Assembly (NCBI GenBank): GCA_947496355.1
Contig: CANMCO010000001.1
Location: 62,001 to 126,000 of the forward strand
Direction: 5' to 3'
Source of the DNA: an uncultured Aquimarina sp.
Lineage (GTDB): Bacteria; Bacteroidota; Bacteroidia; Flavobacteriales; Flavobacteriaceae
Length of the DNA: 64,000 nt
Under the pieces are notes generated by a model that saw only the letters and a program-made list of their open reading frames with translations, had not been told where the DNA came from and did no database searches. A program made the translations under genes and the position numbers. Position 1 is the first letter of the stretch, and every line of letters begins with the position of its first letter. Shown one piece after another: positions 1 through 9,024 of this stretch.

Positions 1-38
1 TATACTAAAGATTATTTCATCCCATAATGATTGAGGGG

Positions 39-518
39 TTAAAACAACGATTGTTGTTTTACAGGATTTTCATGATCAAGCAACCATTTTTTTCGCCATA
101 ATCCACCTGCATAGCCTGTGAGCGACCCATCACTACCGATCACACGGTGGCATGGGACAATAATCCACAGTGGATTTTTACCATTTGCACTGGCTGCTGC
201 TCGTATACATTTTGGATCTCCCAATCTTTTGGCCATATCCAGATACGTAGCCGTTTTACCAAAAGGGATATTTAAAAGCTCTTTCCATACTTTTTTCTGA
301 AAATCAGTTCCTGATGGGTTTAGCTTAAGGTCGAAAATAGTACGTTGCCCATTAAAATATTCTTGTAATTGAACAACAGTATCTTGTAAATAAGCAGGAA
401 TGTTTACCGAAGGTGTATTTGTAGATTCTTGGGTGACCGAAACACTGATTATCCCATTTTCATCACCTGTTATGGTTGCCATTCCTAAGGGGGTTTCTAT
501 ATATGTTGTTTCGGTCAT
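39..518 (-). CDS. ogt: Methylated-DNA--protein-cysteine methyltransferase
   Basis: This suicide repair enzyme transfers the alkyl group from O6-alkylguanine or O4-alkylthymine in DNA to its own cysteine. The protein is 159 aa, the usual short Ogt length. The active-site motif PCHRVIGSDGSLTGYAGGL is present with the acceptor Cys at about residue 123. The DNA-binding winged-helix segment (FQKKVWKELLNIPFGKTATY) precedes it at about residues 73-92. The start ATG overlaps the stop of the upstream CNNM gene by 4 nt, so the two are probably co-transcribed and translationally coupled. No N-terminal Ada domain is present, so it is a constitutive-type repair enzyme rather than an adaptive-response regulator. 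The motif identification is secure. Confidence 0.95.
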   Translation of the reverse strand: MTETTYIETPLGMATITGDENGIISVSVTQESTNTPSVNIPAYLQDTVVQLQEYFNGQRTIFDLKLNPSGTDFQKKVWKELLNIPFGKTATYLDMAKRLGDPKCIRAAASANGKNPLWIIVPCHRVIGSDGSLTGYAGGLWRKKWLLDHENPVKQQSLF

Positions 519-1600
519 TCTTTTGGGTTATCATCCAATAGGCCAAGACGTCTTGCTCTAGTCTCCCAGTTTTTTCGGGCCAGACTTTGCATGTCGGTTT
601 CGGTATCACTTTCATCTACTATTTCAAGGCCCAATAAAGTTTCTATAACGTCTTCCATGGTCACCAAACCGCTTACAGAGCCATATTCATCTACGACCAA
701 GGCTACATGATTTTTGGTTTGAATTAATTCATTAAATAAATCAGGGATCGGCAAGTTTCTGGTTGTAAACAAAATAGGTCTTTTTATTTCGGTAAGTGTT
801 TTTTGACCATTTTGGTTCGCCATTTCCTTAAAAATCTCATCTTTTAATACCTGACCTGTAATATTATCCGTATTATCTTTATATACCGGTATTCGAGAAA
901 AGCGCAAATTTTGGTTCTCATTAAAAAACTCCTCAACTGTAGTCTCTTCTGAAGCAATTTTCATTACCGTACGCGGGGTCATAACATCCTTTGTGAATAT
1001 TTCCTTGAAGGTAAGGAGGTTCTTAATCACTTTAGATTCTGATTCCTCAAAAACACCCTCTTCGTGTGCTATATCTGCCATAGCAGTAAAATCTTCTCTG
1101 CTTAGTACAGATCCATGGTGTCCCTTACCTCCAATAAGTTTGGTTGTAAGCCTAAGCAACCATAATAATCCCGTATATTTTAGTGGAGCAATCAATATAA
1201 TCAACGCTTTCGAAGTAAAGTTGGCCAATTGTTTCCAATACGTCGCCCCTATAGTTTTAGGAATTATCTCTGAAACTACCAGAATCAACATAGTCATAAT
1301 TGCCGATACAATCCCAACCATATTAATACCAAGTATTTCAAATTTATAAGGTAATGATTCTGCTTGCACTCCTACCAAAATTGCTCCTACAGTATGTGCG
1401 ATTGTGTTAAGCGTAAGAATAGCGATCAAAGGTTGATCTACATCCTTCTTTAAGTTTTCTAATGTTGTGGCGTATGGTTTTCCCTCTTTCATCTTTAGAT
1501 TTACAAATGTTGGAGTAACGCTAAGCAGTACCGCTTCTAAGATCGAACATAAAAACGAAAAGAAAATAGAAAGTACTGCGTAAATTAAAAGTAAGGTCAT
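515..1600 (-). CDS. CNNM (DUF21) transmembrane protein with CBS pair
   Basis: This is an inner-membrane protein of the CNNM/CorC/hemolysin-related family, which has been linked to magnesium and other cation transport. The first ~165 residues hold four hydrophobic segments (DUF21/CNNM domain). A tandem CBS pair follows at about residues 200-325, with KDVMTPRTVMKIASEETTVEE in the first CBS and VVDEYGSVSGLVTMEDVIET in the second. At 361 aa it ends soon after the second CBS and lacks the C-terminal CorC_HlyC domain of longer relatives. It overlaps ogt by 4 nt. The ion transported cannot be told from sequence. The family call is firm and the substrate is not. Confidence 0.88.
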   Translation of the reverse strand: MTLLLIYAVLSIFFSFLCSILEAVLLSVTPTFVNLKMKEGKPYATTLENLKKDVDQPLIAILTLNTIAHTVGAILVGVQAESLPYKFEILGINMVGIVSAIMTMLILVVSEIIPKTIGATYWKQLANFTSKALIILIAPLKYTGLLWLLRLTTKLIGGKGHHGSVLSREDFTAMADIAHEEGVFEESESKVIKNLLTFKEIFTKDVMTPRTVMKIASEETTVEEFFNENQNLRFSRIPVYKDNTDNITGQVLKDEIFKEMANQNGQKTLTEIKRPILFTTRNLPIPDLFNELIQTKNHVALVVDEYGSVSGLVTMEDVIETLLGLEIVDESDTETDMQSLARKNWETRARRLGLLDDNPKE

Positions 1601-1743
1601 GGTTATTTTAAATATGCTACTAAAGTACGGTTTTTGTAATATGTTTTTGTTTTTTTAAGCCCAAAGATTACTTTGTCACATACTCTCCTTGTAATGACAA
1701 TTCTATTGGTCATTGCAAATGAAATGAAACAATCTGTATATCA

Positions 1744-2259
1744 TTACCATCCTACATAACGAGGGGGTTCTATACCGTTCAAATTTAAGTAAACAATCAG
1801 TTGCCCACGATGATGTGTCACATGATCCTGTAATAAATTAAGGATTTGAAGTTTCGATTTATGACCGGCAAAAAAGTCTACCTCTATCTTAAAATCATCA
1901 TCATCTGTATTTTGCACTTGGGTATACACATATTCAAAAGCCTCTTTCAGAGTTTTAATCGTTTCAGATTTTGTTTCAGGCAGATTCTCTTTAAGTGCAT
2001 TTTTGTCGAATTTTTCTTCTGAAAAGTGAGTCGTTCCCAGCCAAAGCATATTTCCTCGAATGTGAAGCAATTGATTTTTAAAATCCATTTCACGTTCTGT
2101 AGGCTTAAAATCATACTTATCTTCGGGCATTTGCTCTGCAATTTTTAATAGATATTCCTGAGAATTCTTCCACTTTTCTAGAAAAGCATCTTTGGGTGTA
2201 AATTGCTGCGACATTATTGAGCCCGAGATTAAAAAAAATACAATTAAGAGTCTATTCAT
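1744..2259 (-). CDS. DinB-family (DUF664-like) protein, exported
   Basis: This 171-aa protein has an N-terminal hydrophobic signal (MNRLLIVFFLISGSIMSQQ) that predicts export from the cytoplasm. The rest resembles the DinB/YfiT four-helix family, which usually binds a metal through three histidines. Candidate ligands are the His in LLHIRGNMLW and the pair in DHVTHHRGQLIVYL near the C terminus. Typical members act as thiol transferases or are of unknown function. Its start abuts the stop of the cytochrome gene, so it is probably the second gene of a small operon (TerB-like, cytochrome c, DinB). The biochemical role is unknown. Confidence 0.8.
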   Translation of the reverse strand: MNRLLIVFFLISGSIMSQQFTPKDAFLEKWKNSQEYLLKIAEQMPEDKYDFKPTEREMDFKNQLLHIRGNMLWLGTTHFSEEKFDKNALKENLPETKSETIKTLKEAFEYVYTQVQNTDDDDFKIEVDFFAGHKSKLQILNLLQDHVTHHRGQLIVYLNLNGIEPPRYVGW

Positions 2260-2660
2260 TACTCAGTTTTACCATTACTTGCATCTGTCACGTATACTTC
2301 TAATGCTTTAAGCTCTTCTTGGGTAAATGTTTTGATAATCGCAAAGTTTGTTTTCATTACCGCATACGTTTCGGGATCCACAATAGGTTCTGCCTCCTGT
2401 TTCAAAAATGCAATTAAATCAGCATTTTGTTCCTTGTAAATTTTCATGATCTCTACTACTCCTGGACCAATAGATTTTTTATCAATTTTATGACAGGTAT
2501 AGCATTTTCCTTTACCATTAAAAATGCGTTTCCCCACATCAAAAGAAGAAGTTTCTTTTTTCTTTGTTCCTATTTTTATATCTGGTTTCTCTTTTTTCTC
2601 AGATTGGCAACTTGTAAAAAGCAATACAATTGTTGCAAGTACTATGACTATTTTTTGCAT
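2259..2660 (-). CDS. Cytochrome c-type lipoprotein
   Basis: This 133-aa protein starts with a lipoprotein signal (lipobox LFTSC, Cys at about residue 19) and contains one CXXCH heme-c motif, CYTCHK, at about residues 53-58. The arrangement GKGKCYTCHKIDKKSIGP is typical of small class I c-type cytochromes. An axial Met could be in VMKTNFAIIKTF near the C terminus. It should sit in the periplasm anchored to a membrane and carry electrons; its redox partner cannot be inferred. The stop codon is directly adjacent to the DinB-like start. Confidence 0.88.
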   Translation of the reverse strand: MQKIVIVLATIVLLFTSCQSEKKEKPDIKIGTKKKETSSFDVGKRIFNGKGKCYTCHKIDKKSIGPGVVEIMKIYKEQNADLIAFLKQEAEPIVDPETYAVMKTNFAIIKTFTQEELKALEVYVTDASNGKTE

Positions 2661-2675
2661 ATAATAGTTGTAAAC

Positions 2676-3065
2676 TTATTCGTTATATTTTTCTTTAATT
2701 TTTTCGATATCATCTATAAACCGCTCCAGTAAATCTTTAGAAAAATTAGTGATTAGCTTTTCTTCATTAGGATGAATTCCTTTACTGGCCTCAGCAATTT
2801 TGGTGAGTGCATAAATCATAAAATCATATTCATAATCTGGGCCATTATCAGAAAATACCTGTATTACCTTTTTGTACAAGGTTTCGATATCATTTTGGTT
2901 CGTATTTTCATAATCAAATGACCATTTGATATCTGCACCCTTAGGATGGCCTTTCAAGATTTCCTCAAGCGTTTCGACTTCTTCCTTCTGAATGACCCCA
3001 TCACTCATTGCAATCACATATAATAATTCTCCAAATGTTTGATATAATCTATCCCTGCTTACCAT
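2676..3065 (-). CDS. TerB-like (tellurite-resistance fold) protein
   Basis: This 129-aa cytosolic all-helical protein resembles the TerB family. The N-terminal segment FGELLYVIAMSDGVIQKEE has the acidic SDG-x-I-x-x-E-E loop typical of the fold, and a second acidic helix follows in the C-terminal half. No signal peptide or membrane segment is seen. TerB-like proteins are found in stress and metal-response settings, but single copies in Flavobacteria have no assigned role, and no other ter genes are present here. A paired inverted-repeat element lies just upstream, between it and hemB. Confidence 0.7.
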   Translation of the reverse strand: MVSRDRLYQTFGELLYVIAMSDGVIQKEEVETLEEILKGHPKGADIKWSFDYENTNQNDIETLYKKVIQVFSDNGPDYEYDFMIYALTKIAEASKGIHPNEEKLITNFSKDLLERFIDDIEKIKEKYNE

Positions 3066-3145
3066 AAATTGTAATTCTATTGAATTTTCAAGCTTATTTA
3101 GCCTTGTTTGAAAGATAATATCATAATAAAAAGTTAGAAACTTCT

Positions 3146-3232
3146 TATTCTCTCTCCCTTGAGAGAGGATAAAGGTGAGGGTCCTTTCAAAAATCCCCTC
3201 ATCCTAACCTTCTCCCCAAGGAGAAGGAACTC
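3146..3232. repeat. Paired inverted-repeat element without gene (copy A)
   Basis: Two GC-rich palindromic arms face each other with about 13 bp between them. The left arm (about 3146-3181) contains CTCCCTTGAGAGAGG. The right arm is 3195-3232 and contains CCTAACC followed by the palindrome TTCTCCCCAAGGAGAA. The arms are imperfect inverted repeats. The right arm is identical over 38 nt to 29811-29848 and is close to the ends of the DUF559 element inside hemD. It lies between hemB and the TerB-like gene and, as RNA, could form a strong hairpin. Interpretation as a non-autonomous relative of the DUF559 elements is inference. Confidence 0.75.
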
Positions 3233-3255
3233 TATACACTATCTTTCTCTTAAAT

Positions 3256-4230
3256 CTAACCTAAAAGCTTCACTACATCTTTAGCAAAATAGCTGGCAAT
3301 AATCTGGGCACCAGCTCTTTTAAACGCCATAACCTGCTCTAGCATTACGGCATCATGATCCAACCAACCTTTTTCTGCCGCCGCCTTAAGCATGGCATAC
3401 TCACCACTTACCTGATATACTGCAACGGGCACATCTACGGCATCTCTAACATCTCTTACCAGATCCAGATAACATAATCCTGGTTTTACCATGACAATAT
3501 CTGCTCCTTCGTCTATATCCATTAATGTTTCTTTGATCGCTTCATCACGATTGGCAAAATCCATTTGGTATGTTTTTTTATCTCCAAATCCTGGTGCAGA
3601 ATCCAGTGCATCTCTAAACGGCCCATAAAAAGCTGAAGCATACTTGGCACTATAACTCATAATCCCGGTGTTCACAAAATTCTCTTCTTCGAGTATTTCT
3701 CTAATAGAAAGAATACGCCCATCCATCATATCACTTGGTGCAACAAAATCAGCACCAGCCTGGGCATGAGTTAATGACATTTCTGCAAGAACCTCACAGG
3801 TTTCATCATTAACAATATAGCCATCTTCTACAATACCATCATGACCATACGACGAATACGGATCCAAAGCTACATCTGTCATCACCAACATATCGGGAGT
3901 TGCATCCTTTACTGTTTTAATAGCCCTTTGCATCAAGCCATCTGGGTTTAATGCTTCTGTTCCCTTATTATCTTTTAGATTATCAGGGACTTTTACAAAA
4001 AGTAATACCGATTTTAATCCCAGAGACCAAAGTTCTCTAACCTCATCCTTAAGTAAATCCAAACTATACCTGTAATAATTGGGCATAGATGAGATTTCTT
4101 CTTTTATTCCTTTTCCTTCTACTACAAAAAGGGGAACCAAAAAATCATGTGGGGTAATAGTGTATTCTCTGACCAAAGAACGAATTGCATCATTGGTTCT
4201 TAGTCTTCTGTTTCTGCGAAGTTGTTGCAT
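3256..4230 (-). CDS. hemB: Delta-aminolevulinic acid dehydratase (porphobilinogen synthase)
   Basis: This enzyme condenses two 5-aminolevulinate molecules into porphobilinogen, the first common tetrapyrrole ring precursor. The protein has 324 aa, the standard length. The Schiff-base lysine is in VMVKPGLCY at about residue 249 and the second active-site lysine in MSYSAKYASAFYGPFRD. The segment DVALDPYSSYGHDGIV carries Asp, Ser and Asp where zinc enzymes have the Cys triad, so this is the zinc-independent type, probably using Mg2+ or K+. It is separated by more than 30 kb from the other heme genes in this window. An inverted-repeat pair lies just downstream. Confidence 0.97.
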   Translation of the reverse strand: MQQLRRNRRLRTNDAIRSLVREYTITPHDFLVPLFVVEGKGIKEEISSMPNYYRYSLDLLKDEVRELWSLGLKSVLLFVKVPDNLKDNKGTEALNPDGLMQRAIKTVKDATPDMLVMTDVALDPYSSYGHDGIVEDGYIVNDETCEVLAEMSLTHAQAGADFVAPSDMMDGRILSIREILEEENFVNTGIMSYSAKYASAFYGPFRDALDSAPGFGDKKTYQMDFANRDEAIKETLMDIDEGADIVMVKPGLCYLDLVRDVRDAVDVPVAVYQVSGEYAMLKAAAEKGWLDHDAVMLEQVMAFKRAGAQIIASYFAKDVVKLLG

Positions 4231-4401
4231 TCTTAACTATAAAAATTGATGGTTGTAAATATACTGATATATCTGTTACCTCAGATTATTAATAAATACA
4301 TATCTAAAGGTAATTTTACTTAAAAAATATAGCTAATATTGTAACAAAACCTTAACAAGTTGTACTAACCTTACAATACATAAATTGCAAATTAAAAGCG
4401 T

Positions 4402-5289
4402 ATGCTCACCATAAAAAATCTTAATAAGACCTATCCTAACGGAACTCAAGCATTGAATGATGTTAATTTGACTTTAGAAAAAGGAATGTTTGGTCTTTTA
4501 GGCCCTAATGGGGCAGGTAAGTCTTCATTAATGAGAACAATAGCCACATTACAACTTGCAGATTCTGGCACCATAGATTTTGACGGTATTGATGTTTTTA
4601 AACAACCCGAAGAACTTCGGAAAGTTTTGGGATACCTACCTCAGGATTTCGGGGTATACCCAAAGGTCTCTGCAGAGATGATGCTGGATCATATCGCCAA
4701 AGTAAAAGGAATTACCAATAAAGCAGAGCGCAAAGGGTATGTTGCTGATTTATTGAATAAGGTAAACCTATATAAATTTAGAACCCGTAACCTTGGAGAT
4801 TTCTCTGGTGGTATGCGACAACGTTTTGGGATTGCACAAGCATTACTTGGTAATCCAAAACTAATTATTGTTGATGAACCTACTGCAGGACTTGATCCTT
4901 TAGAACGTAATCGTTTTCATAATTTATTAAGTGAATTAGGTGAAAATGCAGTAGTAATCCTAAGTACTCATATTGTTGATGACGTGACCAACTTATGTAA
5001 AAATATGGCGGTTTTTAATGAAGGGAAAATACTAGAGCAAGGAAATCCACAAGAATTATCCAATAGATTAAACGGAAAAGTATTTAGAAAGCATATTGAT
5101 AAATCTGCATTAGCATCTATTGAAAACGAATTCACTGTGCTATCTAATTATCTAAGAGGCGGACAGTTTTATGTAAATGTATATAGTGATGTTAATCCTG
5201 GAGATGGTTTTGAGCCTGTAAATAATGATCTTGAAGATTTCTACTTCTATTGCATTAACAAAAAAGAAGAACAGGAGGCAGCGATATGA
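4402..5289 (+). CDS. ABC transporter ATP-binding protein
   Basis: This 295-aa ABC ATPase has a complete motif set: Walker A GPNGAGKSS at about residues 34-42, Q-loop YLPQDFGVYP, signature FSGGMRQRFGIAQAL, Walker B LIIVDEPTAGLDP and H-loop STHIVDD. The C-terminal ~80 residues form an accessory region. It overlaps by 4 nt the gene for a permease fused to an M1 peptidase, so the two form an exporter of the ABC-2 type. The GGMRQR signature is typical of ABC-2 exporters. The substrate is unknown. Confidence 0.93.
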   Translation: MLTIKNLNKTYPNGTQALNDVNLTLEKGMFGLLGPNGAGKSSLMRTIATLQLADSGTIDFDGIDVFKQPEELRKVLGYLPQDFGVYPKVSAEMMLDHIAKVKGITNKAERKGYVADLLNKVNLYKFRTRNLGDFSGGMRQRFGIAQALLGNPKLIIVDEPTAGLDPLERNRFHNLLSELGENAVVILSTHIVDDVTNLCKNMAVFNEGKILEQGNPQELSNRLNGKVFRKHIDKSALASIENEFTVLSNYLRGGQFYVNVYSDVNPGDGFEPVNNDLEDFYFYCINKKEEQEAAI

Positions 5290-8200
5290 AAGAAATATTC
5301 TTATTTGAATTAAAATATCGCCTAAACAGGCCTGCAACATGGATTTATGCTGCTTTAGGACTTTTGATTGCTTTTTTAATCGCTTTTTTTGAAAAATCTG
5401 TTACTGCACAATTCGTAAATAGCCCCAACAATATTGTAGGAGTAATGGGGCCAGTATCAATTATCTCAATTTTCTTTTATGCAGCAATCATGGGGGTTCC
5501 TATCTTTAGAGATAAGGATCACAAAACGGCACAAACGTATTTTACATTTCCTATAAAACAGAAATCATATGTGCTAGGTCGGTTTTTGGGTAGTTTTTCT
5601 ATAGCTACGTTGCTTAATATTTTTATCGTGCTTGGTGCAATGATCGGATTTGGGATGGGTGCTTTTATGGATCGCCCGGATTACGGAGAGTATATGGGTT
5701 TTAACTTATCATCATACCTTCTACCTTTTCTTTTTATCTTACAAGTCAATGCCTTTTTAATTGGCTCTTTGTTCTTTTGTTTAATGGCGTTTTTTAAGAA
5801 AATGCCCATTATTTACCTTGGTGGGATTTGCTTATTTGTTTTATACAGCATCACCGGGGACTTGATGCGAAGCATAGATAACCAATGGTTAACCGTATAT
5901 CTGGATCCTTTTGGGAATAGAGCCTTTAGCTTTGTCAAAAAATATTGGTCTATCAATGAGCTAAACCTGAATCAGTTGCCAATCTATGGTAAATTTTTGA
6001 TCAACCGTATCCTTTGGTTTGGACTAGGATTGTTGTTATTTCTCATTACTTATTTCAAATTTGATTACAAGAAGTTTTTACTATCTACCAAACAAACAAA
6101 TAAGGCTGATAATGATGAATACCAACCATCTTTAATCAAGTCAGTTACCCAGGTATTCACAAAAAAATCTGAGCGCCAAAAACTATTTTCGCTTAGTAAG
6201 ATCGAGTTTTTATCGATTATAAAAGATCCTGTTTTTATCATTTTATTAATTATTGGGATTATCATCTCGTTGATTACTATTTTTCAGGCCAACAAAACGT
6301 ATGGTACGCCTAATTTGCCATTAACAAGATATATCGTAACCTATATCTCTGGTGGAATTACGTTGTTATCTGTGATCATTTTGGTGATTTATTCTGGAGA
6401 AGCCGTACACAGGACCAGAAAAAATAAAACTTTTGTGTTTTATGATGCACTACCCATAAGCAATTCGAGCTTGTACTTTTCAAAAATTATCTCATTGGTT
6501 GGGGTATCGATTGTACTTACGTTGGTTAATGTTATCGTGGGTGTGTTGTTCCAGACGTTTAATGGATACTTTGGCTATGAATTAGACATGTCTTTTGTCT
6601 ATAACTTTTTACTAATATTCCCTAGCTTTTTGACTACGGTTTTACTTGCGTTTTTTATTCATGTGCTGGTAAACAATAAGTTTTTGGGTCATTTTGTTGT
6701 TATCCTCATATATATTGGATTACCATTATTAGTATCTCTTGCTTTTAAAAGCACGAACCCAATGCTGATTTACGGATCAACAACTCCATTTTTTATAAGT
6801 GACTTAAATGGTTTTGGACACTATCTTACAGGAATTACCTGGTTAAATCTGTACTGGATCCTATTAACGGGGATCCTGACGGTGATTGGTAAAATATTCT
6901 GGACTCGAGGGTTCTTTTCTAGTGCAAAAGAACGATTGACACTTGCAAAACAACGATTCAATACCAAAACAATTGCGATGCTTACGGGTGTGACCGTTGC
7001 ATTTATATCTGTTGCGGGATACAGCTATTATAACCTTAAGGTACTCAATAAAATTGAAGACGGTAATTACTCTGAAAAAGTAGGAGCAGATGCCGAAAAA
7101 AAATATGCAAAATACATTGGCCAGGCACATCCGCAAGTAACAGATCTTAAGACCTATATTGATGTTTTCCCAAAAGAAAGAAATGTAAGAGCAAAAGGAG
7201 AATATAAGATTATCAATAACTACGACACTGCAATAGACACCCTACTGCTAGAAGTGCAATACCCTAATGGCCATACAAGTCTTGATAAAGTGGTATATAA
7301 CGGGAAAGAATTATCTCCTGTAGTATCTGATTCTGTATACAGGATCTATTTTTATAAGCTTCCCAAAGCAATGCAACCTAATGAAACTGCCGATCTTACT
7401 ATTGAAGTATTTGCAGAGACCAAAGGTTTTGCAAATGCCAGAGAAACCGAAGTATTACATAATGGATCTTTCTTCAATAGCTATCTATTTCCAACATTTC
7501 ATTATGAACAAGAAATTATTGATAATGGGGTTCGTAAAAAATATGGGTTAGAAAAACTTGAATATATAAAACCACCTCGTACAGATTCCACTGCATTAAA
7601 AAACAGCTATTTTAATAAAGATGCGAATTATATCAATTTTGAAGCTGTAGTCAGTACATCAGAAGACCAAACTGCTCTGGCCCCTGGGAAATTGGTAAAG
7701 CATTGGAAGGAAAAGGACCGAGCTTATTTTCATTATAAACTAGAATCTAAAACGCTGTTATTTTTTAATATCGTTTCCGCCAAATATGATGTAAAAAAAG
7801 ATAGTTGGATTGCTCCTAGTGGCAAAAAAGTGGATATCGAGATCTACCATTCTCCTAAACACAAGCGTAATCTAGAATATTTTATTAATGGAGTCAAAGT
7901 GGCACTTGATTACTGTTCTAAAAATTTCTTAGAGTATCCAAACTCAGTAATAAGAGTAGTAGAATTCCCGGCTCATTCGCCATTCGCGCAATCATTTGTA
8001 ACTACAATCCCCTATTCTGAAGACGTAGGATTTGTTGCAGATTTTGATAAAGCAGAAAACTACAATTACGCATTTAGTGTTACTGCTCATGAAGTAGCGC
8101 ACCAATGGTGGGCACATCTAGTTAGTTCAAGTAATACAAGAGGAGCTAATATTATTTCTGAAACCCTTGCAGAATATACGTCACTCATGGCTATGAAACA

Positions 8201-8888
8201 TGAATATGGCGAAAACGGAATCAAAAACTTTTTAAAGTATTCACTCGATCAATATTTAAGAGCTAGAGCCTTTAGTTTTAAGCCAGAGCGGGCATTAATT
8301 AATGTGGAAACAGCTCCTCATATATGGTACCAAAAAGGATCTATGGTGATGTATGAGTTACAGGATCTTATTGGTGAAGATAAAATCAATACCGCACTTA
8401 GGGATTTTACCAACGAGTATAAGAATTTTGAAAAAGGAGTGTATCCTACTTCAGAAAACTTGTTTGATGCGATTTATGATGTGGCTCCTGATTCTCTAAA
8501 ATATGCAGTAGAAGATGGTTTTAAAAAGATTGTAATGTATGAAAACAGGGTTGCTGCTGCCAAGACCAAAAAACTAGATAATGGCAAGTACGAGACCACC
8601 TTTACTGTAGATTCTAAAAAAATCTATTATGATAACAAAGGAAAAGAAGAACGTACCGATGACAAAACCAATTATATCGAGGTTGGATTGTTTGGCGAAG
8701 ATATTGTAGACGAGCAGGAAGTGCCGCTTAAAAACCCATTTTACCTGGAGCGAAAATGGTTAAAGCCCGGTGAGAATACCTTTACTATTGTTACCGATAA
8801 GAAACCACTAAAAGCAGGTATTGACCCTTATAATAAATTAATCGACAGAACTTCTGGCGATAACCTTAAAAGTATAGAAGAGGAATAA
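5286..8888 (+). CDS. ABC-2 permease fused to M1-family metallopeptidase
   Basis: This large fusion has 1200 aa. The N-terminal half (about 1-570) consists of two ABC-2-type permease modules with many membrane segments. One more hydrophobic segment near residue 575 is followed by an extracytoplasmic M1 (gluzincin) aminopeptidase-like region of ~600 aa. The zinc motif HEVAHQWW is at about residues 935-942, and the third-ligand Glu is in ISETLAEY some 20 residues later. The GxMEN exopeptidase motif is not obvious. It is translationally coupled to the ATPase in front. The architecture recurs in Bacteroidetes and suggests that transport and peptide processing are linked. A strong terminator follows. 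Confidence 0.93.
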   Translation: MKEIFLFELKYRLNRPATWIYAALGLLIAFLIAFFEKSVTAQFVNSPNNIVGVMGPVSIISIFFYAAIMGVPIFRDKDHKTAQTYFTFPIKQKSYVLGRFLGSFSIATLLNIFIVLGAMIGFGMGAFMDRPDYGEYMGFNLSSYLLPFLFILQVNAFLIGSLFFCLMAFFKKMPIIYLGGICLFVLYSITGDLMRSIDNQWLTVYLDPFGNRAFSFVKKYWSINELNLNQLPIYGKFLINRILWFGLGLLLFLITYFKFDYKKFLLSTKQTNKADNDEYQPSLIKSVTQVFTKKSERQKLFSLSKIEFLSIIKDPVFIILLIIGIIISLITIFQANKTYGTPNLPLTRYIVTYISGGITLLSVIILVIYSGEAVHRTRKNKTFVFYDALPISNSSLYFSKIISLVGVSIVLTLVNVIVGVLFQTFNGYFGYELDMSFVYNFLLIFPSFLTTVLLAFFIHVLVNNKFLGHFVVILIYIGLPLLVSLAFKSTNPMLIYGSTTPFFISDLNGFGHYLTGITWLNLYWILLTGILTVIGKIFWTRGFFSSAKERLTLAKQRFNTKTIAMLTGVTVAFISVAGYSYYNLKVLNKIEDGNYSEKVGADAEKKYAKYIGQAHPQVTDLKTYIDVFPKERNVRAKGEYKIINNYDTAIDTLLLEVQYPNGHTSLDKVVYNGKELSPVVSDSVYRIYFYKLPKAMQPNETADLTIEVFAETKGFANARETEVLHNGSFFNSYLFPTFHYEQEIIDNGVRKKYGLEKLEYIKPPRTDSTALKNSYFNKDANYINFEAVVSTSEDQTALAPGKLVKHWKEKDRAYFHYKLESKTLLFFNIVSAKYDVKKDSWIAPSGKKVDIEIYHSPKHKRNLEYFINGVKVALDYCSKNFLEYPNSVIRVVEFPAHSPFAQSFVTTIPYSEDVGFVADFDKAENYNYAFSVTAHEVAHQWWAHLVSSSNTRGANIISETLAEYTSLMAMKHEYGENGIKNFLKYSLDQYLRARAFSFKPERALINVETAPHIWYQKGSMVMYELQDLIGEDKINTALRDFTNEYKNFEKGVYPTSENLFDAIYDVAPDSLKYAVEDGFKKIVMYENRVAAAKTKKLDNGKYETTFTVDSKKIYYDNKGKEERTDDKTNYIEVGLFGEDIVDEQEVPLKNPFYLERKWLKPGENTFTIVTDKKPLKAGIDPYNKLIDRTSGDNLKSIEEE

Positions 8889-8914
8889 ATTGTAGACAAG
8901 TAAATACTTTTAGG

Positions 8915-8953
8915 ACCCCGATCAAAAAGCGCTGTTTTGATCGGGGTTTTTTA
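8915..8953 (+). terminator. Rho-independent terminator
   Basis: A 13-bp perfect stem (ACCCCGATCAAAA pairing with TTTTGATCGGGGT) encloses a 7-nt loop and is followed directly by a run of T. It lies 27 nt after the stop of the permease/M1 gene and ends that operon. Confidence 0.93.
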
Positions 8954-9024
8954 TAGTAATACCTGGAACATCATCTTTAAAAATCATCAAAAAAGATTAT
9001 CTTGTAGTATAAACCATCTTTGAT

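Noticed and set aside
3146..3232. CRISPR-like repeat array
   Set aside because: Only two facing arms occur per locus, inverted rather than direct, and there are no spacers or cas genes.
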